Made by a program: the position numbers and the translations under genes. The notes beneath the pieces were generated by a model. It saw nothing but the letters and a program-made list of their open reading frames with translations. It did not search any database and was not told the origin of the DNA. Positions 19,507 to 28,418 of a stretch of DNA of 55,618 nt are shown here, piece after piece. Origin of the DNA: an uncultured Bacteroidota bacterium (lineage in GTDB: Bacteria; Bacteroidota; Bacteroidia; Chitinophagales; LD1); the NCBI GenBank assembly GCA_937894725.1, contig CALAYL010000089.1, positions 1-55,618 on the forward strand, read 5' to 3'. Positions within the stretch are counted from its first letter, which is position 1, and each line of letters begins with the position of its first letter.

Positions 19507-20253
19507 TTAATCTAGCAAGAAAAAGGCAATGAAAAAATTGACGATAATCACAAAGATACTACTCAATACAACCGCTTGCGTACTTGCTTTGCCGATTTCG
19601 AGTGCTCCACCTTTTACGGTAAAACCTTTATAGCAAGACACTGTGGAGATAATAAACGCAAAAGAGACCGACTTGATCATCATCACCACCAAATCCCAGC
19701 TTTTCATATAGTCTTGAAGTCCTCTCACATATTCAGTAGTGGTATAAAAGCGACCCATTACACCTGCCGCCCAGCCGCCTATAATGCCTAAAAATACAGC
19801 GAGTATGACCAATAGCGGAATTACGAAAAGTGAAGCAATCACTTTAGGCGCTATAAGGTACGAGGTAGTATTTACGCCCATTATTTCATACGCATCTATC
19901 TGCTCTGTGGTACGCATAGAGCCCAGTTCTGAGGCTATATTTGAGCCTACCTTGCCTGCTAACAATAGACAAGTCAAAGTGGGTGCCATCTCGAGAATAA
20001 GCGATTTGCGCACTATAGCACCTACCCACCACATAGGCACTATACCTATGCCTCTCAGTTGGTAAGAAAATTGCACAGCCGTAACGGCTCCAATAAAGGT
20101 TGAAATGATGGCTATAACTACAAGTGAACCTACTCCAATATCATTAGCTTGTCTGAAAATTTCTTTCCAGTACATACTTGGTTTTTCAGGCTTCGAAAAC
20201 ACCCCTCGAAGCAATAGGATGTACTCACCGAGCGAGTGAAATAGTTTTATCAT
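19507..20253 (-). CDS. mlaE: MlaE-type ABC transporter permease
   Basis: The 248-residue protein has five to six hydrophobic segments and MlaE-family sequence: GAVTAVQFSYQL near residue 55, the ELGSMRTTEQIDAYEIMGV coupling region near 110, and VSCYKGFTVKGGA near 205. The family moves phospholipids with the partner ATPase, which is encoded 3 bases downstream. No separate MCE-domain gene follows. A promoter of the Bacteroidota type precedes the start (20263-20292). Confidence 0.93.
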   Translation of the reverse strand: MIKLFHSLGEYILLLRGVFSKPEKPSMYWKEIFRQANDIGVGSLVVIAIISTFIGAVTAVQFSYQLRGIGIVPMWWVGAIVRKSLILEMAPTLTCLLLAGKVGSNIASELGSMRTTEQIDAYEIMGVNTTSYLIAPKVIASLFVIPLLVILAVFLGIIGGWAAGVMGRFYTTTEYVRGLQDYMKSWDLVVMMIKSVSFAFIISTVSCYKGFTVKGGALEIGKASTQAVVLSSIFVIIVNFFIAFFLLD

Positions 20254-20262
20254 AGGGTAGGG

Positions 20263-20292
20263 CGAATATAGAATAAATACGATAAATGCAAG
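20263..20292 (-). promoter_or_regulatory. Predicted promoter of mlaE-mlaF
   Basis: On the minus strand CTTG (20289-20292), an 18-base spacer and TATATTCG (20263-20270) fit TTTG-N18-TAnnTTTG with two mismatches, 9 bases before the ATG. Confidence 0.5.
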
Positions 20293-20365
20293 AACGATAA
20301 TTCCCTTTTATTGTTTTTTTGAAACAGAGAAACCTACTTTGTATTTGCTTTGTTACTTTTGTAGT

Positions 20366-21070
20366 ATGGAAAACAAGAAAATAGTCGTTACAGGTGCATC
20401 GAGAGGTATAGGAAAAGCCATAGCCCTTTATTTTGCTCAAAATGGATACGATGTGGCCATTTGCGCTAGAGATAATGAGAAGCTACAAGCAGTAGCAGGA
20501 GAGCTCCGTAAATCAGGCGTGGCAGTGATAGCCGAAATGTGTGATGTATCGGACAAAGTAGCCGTAAAATCATTTGCCACATCTGTGCTAAGTCAGTGGG
20601 GAAAAATGGATATTTTAGTAAATAATGCGGGTATATATCTACCTGGACGAGTGGTAGATGAAGAGGAAGGTACGCTAGCGAAATTGATTGAAACGAATTT
20701 GTATTCGGCCTATCATTTTTCGAGAGCATTTGCTCCTTTTTTTCAAGCACAAAAAAGAGGATATATCTTTAATATAGCCTCAGTAGCAGGCTTGAATGCT
20801 TATCCCAATGGTGGCTCATATAGTATCTCGAAATTTGCGATGATTGGCTTGTCGAAAGCCTTGCGTGAAGAACTAAAAACAGACAATGTGCGGGTGAGTA
20901 CTATTTCTCCTGGGCCAGTGTTTACCGATGCATGGGCTAGTGCGGGAATAGGAGAGGAGCGCTTTATACCTGTGGCCGATTTGGGCAAAATCGTGTACGA
21001 TTTATCGCAGTTATCAGATAATACGGTAGTCGAAGATTTAGTGATAAGACCTATTTTGGGCGATATTTAA
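20366..21070 (+). CDS. Short-chain dehydrogenase/reductase (3-oxoacyl-reductase-like)
   Basis: The ATG at 20366 (234 residues) is preferred over 20339 because the Rossmann fold then starts directly (MENKKIVVTGASRGIG). Classical SDR features are TGASRGIG (9-16, NAD(P) binding), NNAG (86-89), Ser139, and the YSISK active site with Tyr152 and Lys156. Arg35 after the second strand suggests NADPH preference. The substrate cannot be told from sequence; FabG-like or sepiapterin-reductase-like relatives fit. It heads a tight run with the DCC gene (10 bases downstream) and the MazG-like gene. TACTTTTG at 20354-20361 matches the -7 promoter consensus but lacks a clear upstream element. Confidence 0.9.
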   Translation: MENKKIVVTGASRGIGKAIALYFAQNGYDVAICARDNEKLQAVAGELRKSGVAVIAEMCDVSDKVAVKSFATSVLSQWGKMDILVNNAGIYLPGRVVDEEEGTLAKLIETNLYSAYHFSRAFAPFFQAQKRGYIFNIASVAGLNAYPNGGSYSISKFAMIGLSKALREELKTDNVRVSTISPGPVFTDAWASAGIGEERFIPVADLGKIVYDLSQLSDNTVVEDLVIRPILGDI

Positions 21071-21080
21071 AAAAAATGGC

Positions 21081-21461
21081 ATGTTGATTTTCTTTGATGA
21101 TTATTGCCCTTTGTGTCTAGGTTCAAAATCTTTTTTGGAGAAAATTGATTTTACTAAGAAACTCCAGTTTATTGGTATTAGGCAATCAGATACTTTTGGC
21201 AATTACCCTTTGTTAGACAAAAATACTGCGCTAGACCGCATGGCTTCGCTCTATAAAGGTGAAATAAAATATGGTTTTGATTCTATCTATCGGATTGTAG
21301 TCGCTTTGCCGCTCTTATGGATTTTTATCCCATTTTTCTTTATCTTAAAATATATCAATCTAGGCCATTGGGCTTATGATCAAATAGCTAGTCGAAGGGG
21401 AATATTGCCTTTTAGCTGCGATGAAAATTGTGCTCTCGAACACTCTCAAAAACCAAAATAA
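21081..21461 (+). CDS. DCC-family (DUF393) thiol protein
   Basis: The 126-residue protein begins with FFDDYCPLC, the DxxCxxC motif (Asp6, Cys9, Cys12) that names the DCC family of predicted thiol-disulfide oxidoreductases. A hydrophobic helix (about 71-92, VVALPLLWIFIPFFFILKYI) suggests membrane association, and RRGILPFSCDENC near the C-terminus is also usual in the family. Its substrate is unknown. The ATG at 21076 is rejected as a start because its frame stops after three codons. The stop overlaps the start of the next gene (TAATG), which implies translational coupling. Confidence 0.88.
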   Translation: MLIFFDDYCPLCLGSKSFLEKIDFTKKLQFIGIRQSDTFGNYPLLDKNTALDRMASLYKGEIKYGFDSIYRIVVALPLLWIFIPFFFILKYINLGHWAYDQIASRRGILPFSCDENCALEHSQKPK

Positions 21462-21787
21462 TGACTTTAGCAAACGCACAGACAACTGTAGATGAATGGA
21501 TAAAAACAATTGGGGTTCGCTACTTCAATGAACTCACCAATACGGCACTACTCATGGAAGAGGTAGGCGAACTGGCTCGCATCATGGCGCGTACCTATGG
21601 CGAACAATCAAGCAAAGTGTCTGATGAAAAACAAGATTTAGGCGATGAAATGGCCGATGTGCTTTTTGTTTTGATATGCTTAGCAAATCAAACAGGAATA
21701 AACCTGACAGAGGCTTTTGCGAAAAATATGACAAAAAAAACGCTTCGCGATAGCACTCGTCATAAAGAAAATGAAAAGCTAAAATAA
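21461..21787 (+). CDS. MazG-like nucleotide pyrophosphohydrolase
   Basis: The start at 21461 gives 108 residues and a TAATG overlap with the preceding gene; the longer frame from 21428 would run into it. The motif EExxE (Glu33, Glu34, Glu37) followed by ExxD (Glu63, Asp66, in GDEMADVLF) is the metal-binding signature of all-alpha NTP pyrophosphatases, which hydrolyse (often damaged) NTPs to NMP and PPi. The length fits the short single-domain MazG-like forms. It ends one base from the stop of the convergent gene at 21789. Confidence 0.93.
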   Translation: MTLANAQTTVDEWIKTIGVRYFNELTNTALLMEEVGELARIMARTYGEQSSKVSDEKQDLGDEMADVLFVLICLANQTGINLTEAFAKNMTKKTLRDSTRHKENEKLK

Positions 21788-21788
21788 A

Positions 21789-22193
21789 TTAGCTAGATGG
21801 ATTTAAACTAACCGAAAAAATCTTGTATTGTGCTTGATCACGCTCGTAGAAAAACTTATCGAGCGCTTCATACATATTCTTTGCCCTAAAATAGGAAGTA
21901 TGTAATTTATCTTCACCCAGTTTCATCCATTGTATAGTCATACTTCCCTCTTTTGGGTAATGCTCATCTATATATTCAATCGCTTTTTTGAGCGCATCTA
22001 CCTTATCTAATCCCAAGGTAGAACTAAACAAAAAGGATTGATCATGTGTAGGATTGATAGTCACTATATCTAACTTCACACTGCCGTTTTTGTCTTTGTA
22101 ATTAAAAATTACATTGCGCTTATCCATACCTAGCAATACAGGTATTTTATCTTGCAGATTGGCTATTTCGATATTTTGTTCATTTTGCGTCAT
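21789..22193 (-). CDS. Conserved-looking hypothetical protein
   Basis: A 134-residue soluble protein with mixed alpha/beta character, no signal peptide and no membrane span. Its pattern (short charged N-terminus, FNYKDKNG and SVKLDIVTINP strands, a DALKKAIEYIDEHY helix) suggests a small compact domain; I do not recognise a family. It is convergent with the MazG-like gene, with one base between the stops, and lies 66 bases after the lipase gene on the same strand. Codon use is like its neighbours. Confidence 0.6.
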   Translation of the reverse strand: MTQNEQNIEIANLQDKIPVLLGMDKRNVIFNYKDKNGSVKLDIVTINPTHDQSFLFSSTLGLDKVDALKKAIEYIDEHYPKEGSMTIQWMKLGEDKLHTSYFRAKNMYEALDKFFYERDQAQYKIFSVSLNPSS

Positions 22194-22259
22194 GCTGCAA
22201 AATTAAACAATAAAAACAGTTGGTACAAACAAAAGCTATGTGTAGCTTTTCGAAATATA

Positions 22260-23567
22260 TCAATGATAAGCCTGATCGTTACCGGTAGAGAGATATTTCT
22301 CTTCCTCTTTCTTCTTGATTATGTTCATTACCGACTTGATTAGTGGTGGTACATCTTTCATTTTGGGGTTTTTTCCGTGTTTTTTATATCTATCAAAAAA
22401 GAACTTAGTCGATAACACTGCAAAAGCTGCACAGGTATTGTGATCTAACTTATCAGACAAGTTGAGCAGTTTTACGTGCTTTGCGCCTAAAAGAGTCATA
22501 CGAGTATAAGCCACTTCGGAGTTTTTGTAGTTTACCTCCCTATCGCCTTTGCAGTAGCATAGTTGCATAGGAGCTTGTGGCACCCATTCAGTCAGGTTGT
22601 TTTCTTCCAATCGCTTTTTGAAAGCAAAATTGTCGTCATGCAAGTATTGCTGTAAGAAAGTATCGCGCACTACATTGCTAGGTATTGGGGGCATTATCTT
22701 ATCTAAATCGGCATAGCCCATTTTTCTGTTTTCTGAGAAAAAACCTGGTAACAAAGTATCATAAGGTGAACGGAAAACGCTATACACATTGTCTGTGTCG
22801 ATGATTTTATAAGCTTCTTGGTAAGAAATAAGTAAGTAGGGCAGGTAGAATGGTTTTGGATATACCTCAAACATGTACTTCGCTTGCTCTCCTGTCATAT
22901 CATATGCGCCAGACATAGGTGACGAAGCTGTTATTTTAAATCGAGGGTCATTGAGCTCTTCAAAATATTTATGCGCAGCAGCTGAAGCATGTCCACCTTG
23001 TGAATAGCCCGTAAGAAATAACTGACCATTGGTTTCAATATTTTGAGCTGCTTTGAGTTCTTCTACAGCTTTGAGCATATATACAAAAGCCATACCTTCG
23101 CTCCAAGCGTGTTGATACAAATGGTTTCCATCTCCTTTACCTATACCATAATAGTCTGGATAAAGTGCCAAATAGCCATCTGCTGCAAATCCTAGTGTGA
23201 TACCTTGTTGCGCATCATCATCGGTGATAGTTCGTCCCTTTCTGATTTCTGTGCCGTGTCCAAACATCACTACTGGTACAGCTTTGTTTTTCTTAAATTT
23301 AGGTATGTAAACAATACCCGAACAGTTGATCCAAGTGGTGCTGTCAATCCATGGCGCTTTGTAAATGATTTCAAAAATATCTACATCGTTGCGAACAGGT
23401 AAAGCCATTTTTGGGATATGGTTTTTTTTCCAAATGGCACTGATACTTTCTTTTGTATGTTTTTTGACGAGTGTGGCACTCACCAAAAATTTGTCTGGTG
23501 TATTTTTTAAAGCAAAAGAAGTAGAGGAGATTACTACTGCAACTAAAAACAAGATGTATTTTTTCAT
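22260..23567 (-). CDS. Secreted alpha/beta-hydrolase (secretory-lipase-like)
   Basis: The 435-residue protein carries a signal peptide (MKKYILFLVAVVISSTSFA) and an alpha/beta-hydrolase fold: oxyanion region VVMFGHGTEIRKG (99-111), DYYGIGKGDG (138-147), nucleophile motif GYSQGG with Ser189, and C-terminal LDHNTCAAFA, whose Asp and His can complete the triad. DYYGxGxS-type and GYSQGG sequences are typical of secretory lipases and related esterases that act on lipids or plant-polymer esters outside the cell. The substrate is not determined. There is no T9SS tail, so the protein is likely periplasmic. The 222-base gap upstream has no recognisable promoter consensus. Confidence 0.85.
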   Translation of the reverse strand: MKKYILFLVAVVISSTSFALKNTPDKFLVSATLVKKHTKESISAIWKKNHIPKMALPVRNDVDIFEIIYKAPWIDSTTWINCSGIVYIPKFKKNKAVPVVMFGHGTEIRKGRTITDDDAQQGITLGFAADGYLALYPDYYGIGKGDGNHLYQHAWSEGMAFVYMLKAVEELKAAQNIETNGQLFLTGYSQGGHASAAAHKYFEELNDPRFKITASSPMSGAYDMTGEQAKYMFEVYPKPFYLPYLLISYQEAYKIIDTDNVYSVFRSPYDTLLPGFFSENRKMGYADLDKIMPPIPSNVVRDTFLQQYLHDDNFAFKKRLEENNLTEWVPQAPMQLCYCKGDREVNYKNSEVAYTRMTLLGAKHVKLLNLSDKLDHNTCAAFAVLSTKFFFDRYKKHGKNPKMKDVPPLIKSVMNIIKKKEEEKYLSTGNDQAYH

Positions 23568-23789
23568 AAATAATGGTGGTTTGACAATAAAACTAGTTTT
23601 ATACGGCAGTTATAAATAAAGTTTTAAATAAACGCCTACATTTTACGTACAGAAAGTAAACGTCATTAGTTGTGTATAGGCCTAGTTATCATATAGTCTA
23701 TCTGTTGTTAATCCTCTCCTATCAAAAGAGCGATATTAGTTTTGTACAAAAATGAAGAAGTCTTATAAAAATATTACACCATTACCAGG

Positions 23790-24983
23790 CTATAGTTGAT
23801 TATATTTTTCTATACCTAATCGCAAGCACTCCATAGCGGCTTTCAAATCATCGGTATTGAGTACATACGCAATGCGCACTTGTTTTTTCCCAAATTCGGC
23901 AGTAGCATAAAATCCAGTAGCAGGAGCCATCATCACGGTGCTATTGTTGTGTCTAAACTCTTCGAGCATCCATTGACAAAACTTGTCAGAGTCATCGATA
24001 GGCAACTCTGCTACAGCATAAAAAGCGCCTCCTGGAGTAGGGCATTTTACTCCTGGTATAGCTCGCAAAGCCTCTACGAGCGTATCTCTGCGTAGTTTGT
24101 ACTCGGCTACTATACCATCATAATAGTCTTGTCCTAAATCAAAAAGCGATTCGCCCGCTATCTGTCCGAGTGATGGTGGGCTCAATCTTGCTTGAGCAAA
24201 TTTCATCACGGTATCTAGCACTTCTTCATTTCTAGTCACTACAGCACCTACTCTAGCTCCACAGGCACTAAATCGTTTAGAGATAGAGTCGATCACGATT
24301 ACGTTGTTTTCTAAACCCGTAAGATTTAATGCAGAAAAAAACTGCTCATCGCCATACAAAAACTCGCGGTACACCTCATCTACGATGAGATACAAATCAT
24401 ATTTGATAACGATTTCGCGCAATCGTTCCAGCTCTGATTTTGTATAAAAATAACCAGTAGGATTATTCGGATTGCAGATCAATATCGCTTTTGTTTTATC
24501 GGTTATATTTTGCTGAAAAAGCTCAATACTCGGCAAATCAAATCCATCTTCGATAAAACGCGTGAGCGGCTTTACGCAGATATTGCCCGCTGTAGCAAAT
24601 CCTATATAGTTGGCATACATAGGTTCGGGGATAATGATTTCATCGCCTTCGTTTAAGCAGCTCATCATCACAAATGACAATGCCTCCGAACCACCATTGG
24701 TAATGATAAAATTGTCTTTGTGTATAGCTATGCCGATACGATTATAGTACTCCGCAAACTTCGCTCTATAACTTTCAAATCCATTGCTAGGGCAGTATTC
24801 TAGCACCTTCATATCGAGTGCATGGAGTGCATCCCAAAATGCCTTTGGCGTAGCTAAATCTGGCTGGCCAATATTGAGGTGATATACGTGCACCCCCTCA
24901 CTTTTTGCTTGATTGGCGTAGGGAACTAGTTTTCGAATAGGCGATGAGGGCATAGCCTCTCCTTTTTTTGAAATCGTAGGCAT
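23790..24983 (-). CDS. Class I/II PLP-dependent aminotransferase
   Basis: The 397-residue protein has the fold-type-I signatures: NGGSEAL (96-102) for cofactor phosphate, NPNNPTG (171-177), VDEVYREF (201-208), the Schiff-base lysine Lys236 in DSISKRFSACGARVG, and RIAYVL with the substrate-carboxylate arginine near the C-terminus. It resembles aspartate/alanine-type aminotransferases (AspC/YugH group) that move amino groups between amino acids and 2-oxoacids; the exact substrate is not clear. The lipoprotein gene lies 10 bases upstream on the same strand. Confidence 0.93.
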   Translation of the reverse strand: MPTISKKGEAMPSSPIRKLVPYANQAKSEGVHVYHLNIGQPDLATPKAFWDALHALDMKVLEYCPSNGFESYRAKFAEYYNRIGIAIHKDNFIITNGGSEALSFVMMSCLNEGDEIIIPEPMYANYIGFATAGNICVKPLTRFIEDGFDLPSIELFQQNITDKTKAILICNPNNPTGYFYTKSELERLREIVIKYDLYLIVDEVYREFLYGDEQFFSALNLTGLENNVIVIDSISKRFSACGARVGAVVTRNEEVLDTVMKFAQARLSPPSLGQIAGESLFDLGQDYYDGIVAEYKLRRDTLVEALRAIPGVKCPTPGGAFYAVAELPIDDSDKFCQWMLEEFRHNNSTVMMAPATGFYATAEFGKKQVRIAYVLNTDDLKAAMECLRLGIEKYNQL

Positions 24984-24993
24984 AGTTTGATGT

Positions 24994-25575
24994 TTATTCT
25001 TTGATAGAATCTTTTACATAAATCGAAGTGATGTTCCCCTTTTTATCATAGCTGATAGCCCGCTCCCGAAGATAGCCCGGAGCATTTACATTTTGTTCAT
25101 TTTTGAGTTGACCATTGTCATAAAACTCTTTCCGTGCCAAAAGAAAACCTTGCTCGCCAAAATCTTTTTGTACACTCACTTTATCGTAACCATAGTAGGC
25201 TTTCCAAATGCCAACGGCTATACCATCTTTCATATTGCCACTCATTTTTACCCCCCCACTGGTAAAATAAAATGTCCACACGCTATCCATCAAGCCATTT
25301 TTCATAAATCCGCTGATACTCAAAATTGTGTCGTATTCGTATTGTGCTATGGCACCCGTAAATGGTTGGTTTTTATATGAAAAAGTATCTGGAATATAGG
25401 CTAATCGAGATGCGCTATCGCTCACACTCATAGGCGAAAGCGAAAATTTACCTGAGCTAGTGGTTAGCGATTTTAAAAATAAACGACCTTGCGTATCGGT
25501 GTTGTTTTTACAACTAGATAAGAGCAAAAAAGAAAGCCCTAAAAAGAGCATAAAATTTGATTTCATAGACCGCAA
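24994..25575 (-). CDS. Lipoprotein with YwqK/MORN-like repeats
   Basis: The 193-residue precursor has a lipobox (LLLSSC, Cys22 counted from the first ATG; the ATG three codons later is an equally good start). The mature region has short repeats of the type GxxKMSGNMKDGIAVGIWKAYY and EFYDNGQLKNEQN, which match the MORN-like YwqK family fold often found in Bacteroidota lipoproteins. Its function is unknown; these repeats usually act as binding surfaces. It is probably co-transcribed with the aminotransferase gene 10 bases downstream. Confidence 0.8.
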   Translation of the reverse strand: MRSMKSNFMLFLGLSFLLLSSCKNNTDTQGRLFLKSLTTSSGKFSLSPMSVSDSASRLAYIPDTFSYKNQPFTGAIAQYEYDTILSISGFMKNGLMDSVWTFYFTSGGVKMSGNMKDGIAVGIWKAYYGYDKVSVQKDFGEQGFLLARKEFYDNGQLKNEQNVNAPGYLRERAISYDKKGNITSIYVKDSIKE

Positions 25576-25712
25576 TTTGAATAAAATATGGGATATTTTA
25601 AAGCAAAAAGTTAGGGCCGTTTTAAATGGATGTCAAAAATATATGGGTAATTTCTTCATTTCAGCAAAGTATCCTTATTCTTGACCTCCATTTGTGACCT
25701 CAATCATATTTA

Positions 25713-26930
25713 ATGAAGCCATCAAAAAATCCAATTTTAGCTGTATTTATTACCGTATTCATTGATATGCTTGGTATAGGGATTATCATTCCTATTTTTG
25801 CCCCACTTATTATCCGCAACGATTATGGACTCATGGATCCAGCCACAACGGAAGCCACTAGAAATATTATCTACGGGGTTTTGGCGGCTACATTTCCTAT
25901 TTTTCAATTTTTTGGAGCGCCTATTTTAGGCTCTTTGGCAGATAAGTATGGGCGAAAACAAGTACTTCGTTTTTCTCTTTTCGGCACTTTTGTCGGATAT
26001 ATACTTTTCGCGCTAGCGGTACAATACAAATTGCTGTGGTTGATATTTATAGCCCGTGCGCTGCCTGGATTTATGGGTGGCAATATTGCTATTGTTTTGG
26101 CTTCATTAGCAGATATTAGCGACCCCAAAGATAGAGCTAAAAACTTCGGACTAGTAGGCATGGCTTTTGGATTAGGATTCATTCTTGGTCCTTTTATTGG
26201 TGGTATTTTGGGCAAAATCGACCTTGCACTTCCGCTTTGGTGTACAGCTGCACTTACGCTTTTAAATATAGCCTTAGTGATTCTCCAGTTTCCAGAAACA
26301 TTTAAACCTTCTGGCAAAGGAACGATATCGCTGCTCACGGGCTATCGTAATGTCAAACGAGCGTTTGCTATGCCTGAGCTGAAAGTGGTGTTTTTTACCT
26401 TGTTTTTGCAAGCATTTGGCTTTAGTTTCTTTATGCAGTTTTTTCAAGTATTCTTGATCAAAAAGTTTGATTACAACCAGCTGCAAATCGGTCAGCTTTT
26501 TGGCTACATCGGACTTTGGATAGCATTTACACAAGGCGTTTTGACTCGTATTTTGGCCAATTATTTTTCCCCTCCACAGATACTTCGTTATTCCTTGCTT
26601 GGGTTAGCATTGTCGCTTTGGGTTATTATTGTGCCCGACCAAGTGTGGATGTTGTTTTTAACTCAACCTTTGGTCGCCATTTGTCAAGGCATTAGCCAGC
26701 CCAATCTGACAAGTATAGTATCTATTTTATCATCAAAAGAAAATCAAGGCGAGATGCTCGGCATACAGCAGTCTGTGCAGTCTGCGGCTTTTGCACTGCC
26801 TCCGCTGATAGCCGGGATAGTTTCAACGGTAGATTTTCGATTGCCTATTGTGCTTGCTGGTGGTGCTACATTTTTAGCATGGGGTGTTTTTACCTACTAC
26901 TTTAAGCATCGTACGCTGAAGTTTGAGTAG
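25713..26930 (+). CDS. MFS transporter, DHA1/TetA-like
   Basis: The 405-residue protein has twelve predicted helices and MFS motif A GSLADKYGRKQVL in the loop between helices 2 and 3. FIDMLGIGIIIPIFAPL in helix 1 and the LGPFIGGILG motif C-like segment in helix 5 place it with the drug:proton antiporter group related to tetracycline exporters. The substrate cannot be read from sequence; proton-driven export from the inner membrane is the family role. It is divergent from the lipoprotein gene (137-base gap) and is not linked to a regulator. Confidence 0.88.
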   Translation: MKPSKNPILAVFITVFIDMLGIGIIIPIFAPLIIRNDYGLMDPATTEATRNIIYGVLAATFPIFQFFGAPILGSLADKYGRKQVLRFSLFGTFVGYILFALAVQYKLLWLIFIARALPGFMGGNIAIVLASLADISDPKDRAKNFGLVGMAFGLGFILGPFIGGILGKIDLALPLWCTAALTLLNIALVILQFPETFKPSGKGTISLLTGYRNVKRAFAMPELKVVFFTLFLQAFGFSFFMQFFQVFLIKKFDYNQLQIGQLFGYIGLWIAFTQGVLTRILANYFSPPQILRYSLLGLALSLWVIIVPDQVWMLFLTQPLVAICQGISQPNLTSIVSILSSKENQGEMLGIQQSVQSAAFALPPLIAGIVSTVDFRLPIVLAGGATFLAWGVFTYYFKHRTLKFE

Positions 26931-27009
26931 CATTAAGGGAATGTTGTGTAAATTTCGTTTCAATGAAGAATATCTTGAATAGCGAGGTAAAAAGTGGAAT
27001 TTTGTAAAG

Positions 27010-27040
27010 TTTCATTTGTGTTGGTAATGCACTATATTTG
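27010..27040 (+). promoter_or_regulatory. Predicted promoter of the nucleotidyltransferase pair
   Basis: TTTC (27010-27013), a 19-base spacer and an exact TATATTTG (27033-27040) lie only 8 bases before the ATG at 27049. Transcription would start at or within a few bases of the start codon, so a leaderless or nearly leaderless mRNA is expected. Confidence 0.55.
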
Positions 27041-27048
27041 GAAATAGT

Positions 27049-27543
27049 ATGGTATCTCATTTAAAAGGTATTTTTAGTTCATTGCATCAGCATAAAGTAA
27101 ACTATTTGCTCTGTGGAGGTATAGCCGTAAATTTGTATGGTATTCCCAGAATGACAGCCGACATAGACGTTTTGATAGATTGGGAAGAAGCTAATCTAGA
27201 GAATTTTGAAGCAGCAATACATGAGCACGGATATAAAAGCAATCTTTTTTTTGGACTAAAATCGCTTTTGTCTCAAGAGGTAAGAACGAAATATAGAAAT
27301 GAAAGAAATATTATCGCTTACAGCTACTCAAGTGATTTGTTTCGATCGCTATCTCTAGATATACTTGTAGAATCTCCTATACTTTTTGCTGATTGTTGGG
27401 CTCGAAAGGAGACAAAATATTTAGGTGATATTCCTATCACACTTTTGCATTTAGATGACTTGATACTGCTCAAGGAATATGCAAATAGAGAGCAAGATAG
27501 AGCAGATATTACGAATCTTAAAAAGTTTTACATAAAAGAATGA
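27049..27543 (+). CDS. Nucleotidyltransferase-fold protein (AbiEii/DUF6036-like)
   Basis: The 164-residue protein has the minimal nucleotidyltransferase core: GGIAVNLYG (23-31), TADIDVLID with Asp38 and Asp40, and a third acidic residue Asp104 in SLDILVES, consistent with two-metal NTP transfer. The short length and GGIAVxxYG start are like the stand-alone nucleotidyltransferases in toxin-antitoxin or phage-defence pairs. The last codons overlap the ATG of a 79-residue gene (ATGA at 27540-27543). Which partner would be toxin or antitoxin is not known. Confidence 0.8.
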   Translation: MVSHLKGIFSSLHQHKVNYLLCGGIAVNLYGIPRMTADIDVLIDWEEANLENFEAAIHEHGYKSNLFFGLKSLLSQEVRTKYRNERNIIAYSYSSDLFRSLSLDILVESPILFADCWARKETKYLGDIPITLLHLDDLILLKEYANREQDRADITNLKKFYIKE

Positions 27544-27779
27544 TTCCGATAAAAGAAAACGAAGGAGTTGGCTTTGCCTATACTGTAACTATGGAGCAGA
27601 TGCAAAATCATGCCGCACTGTCTCCCGAAGAGGTGCTACTTTGGATTGAAGAAATGGCGGATTTTATCTATCAACTTCAAACTCCCGAAGAGCGTGAACG
27701 AAAGTACATCTTCAAACCAAACAAACGACCCATATCCTGCTTACACCTTTCAAGCATGCATGAGACTCCGGCTATGTAG
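27540..27779 (+). CDS. Small partner protein, translationally coupled
   Basis: The 79-residue acidic protein has no recognised domain. A helical core reads SPEEVLLWIEEMADFIYQLQTPEERE and the C-terminus is less ordered. The ATGA overlap with the nucleotidyltransferase gene makes co-translation likely, so a two-component module is probable. The terminal 20 residues look atypical and could derive from a shifted frame. It ends about 45 bases before the convergent terminator. Confidence 0.65.
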   Translation: MIPIKENEGVGFAYTVTMEQMQNHAALSPEEVLLWIEEMADFIYQLQTPEERERKYIFKPNKRPISCLHLSSMHETPAM

Positions 27780-27816
27780 AGTTGATGAAACTTATTTTAT
27801 TGGAGACCGAGAGACA

Positions 27817-27850
27817 CAAAAAAACCGCTGCATTTGCAGCGGTATTTTTG
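27817..27850 (-). terminator. Bidirectional terminator after rplQ
   Basis: An 8-bp stem ACCGCTGC/GCAGCGGT (27824-27831 with 27836-27843) with a 4-base loop has A/T runs on both sides. It ends the alpha ribosomal operon on the minus strand and can also end the nucleotidyltransferase pair on the plus strand. Confidence 0.9.
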
Positions 27851-27865
27851 TATATCTGTAGTTGA

Positions 27866-28375
27866 TTATGCTTCTTCTGATGTAGCTTCCTCGGTTGAGG
27901 TTGTTTCTTCTGTAGCTGGAGCAGTTACAGTAGTTTCGCTAACTTTTTTACCTGCTCTACGAGTACGCTTCTTAGGTTCGGCAGCATCTTTAGCCGCTTT
28001 ATTTTGTGTATAAATCTCGTTGAAGTCCACTAGTTCTATCATCGCCATTTCAGCAGCATCACCTGGTCTAAAACCTGTTTTGATAATACGTGTGTAGCCA
28101 CCTGGTCTATCGCCTACTTTCGTAGAAATTACACCAAAAAGTTCTTTGATAGCTTCTTTATTTTGGAGGTAGCTAAACACAATTCGTCTGTTGTGCGTGC
28201 TATCGCCTTTGCTTCTTGTTATTAGTGGTTCTACATAACCTCTCAGCGCCTTAGCCTTAGCCAAAGTAGTGAATATGCGCTTGTGTTCAAACAAGGACGC
28301 AGCCATGTTTTTCATTAAGGCTACTCTGTGTGCTTTTTTTCGGCCTAGATTGTTTACTTTATCTCCGTGTCTCAT
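27866..28375 (-). CDS. rplQ: Ribosomal protein L17
   Basis: The 169-residue protein begins MRHGDKVNNLGRKKAHR, diagnostic for L17 of the large subunit near the tunnel exit. The conserved core ends at about residue 118; a further 50 residues form a low-complexity tail, first basic (KKRTRRAGKK) and then Thr/Glu/Ala-rich. Such tails are usual for L17 in Bacteroidota. It is the last gene of the alpha operon, 43 bases after rpoA, and is followed by a terminator. Confidence 0.98.
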   Translation of the reverse strand: MRHGDKVNNLGRKKAHRVALMKNMAASLFEHKRIFTTLAKAKALRGYVEPLITRSKGDSTHNRRIVFSYLQNKEAIKELFGVISTKVGDRPGGYTRIIKTGFRPGDAAEMAMIELVDFNEIYTQNKAAKDAAEPKKRTRRAGKKVSETTVTAPATEETTSTEEATSEEA

Positions 28376-28418
28376 TGCGTTCTATTATTTTCAGTTGCTG
28401 ATTAAATTAAAATAAGGT

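Noticed and set aside
23752..23799. A 15-codon frame after a TAGTTTTG promoter-like site
   Set aside because: Too short, no upstream element at the right spacing, and it runs into the aminotransferase stop region.
27610..27861. An 83-codon plus-strand frame across the rplQ terminator
   Set aside because: It overlaps the small coupled gene in another frame and reads through the terminator hairpin; no coding signature.
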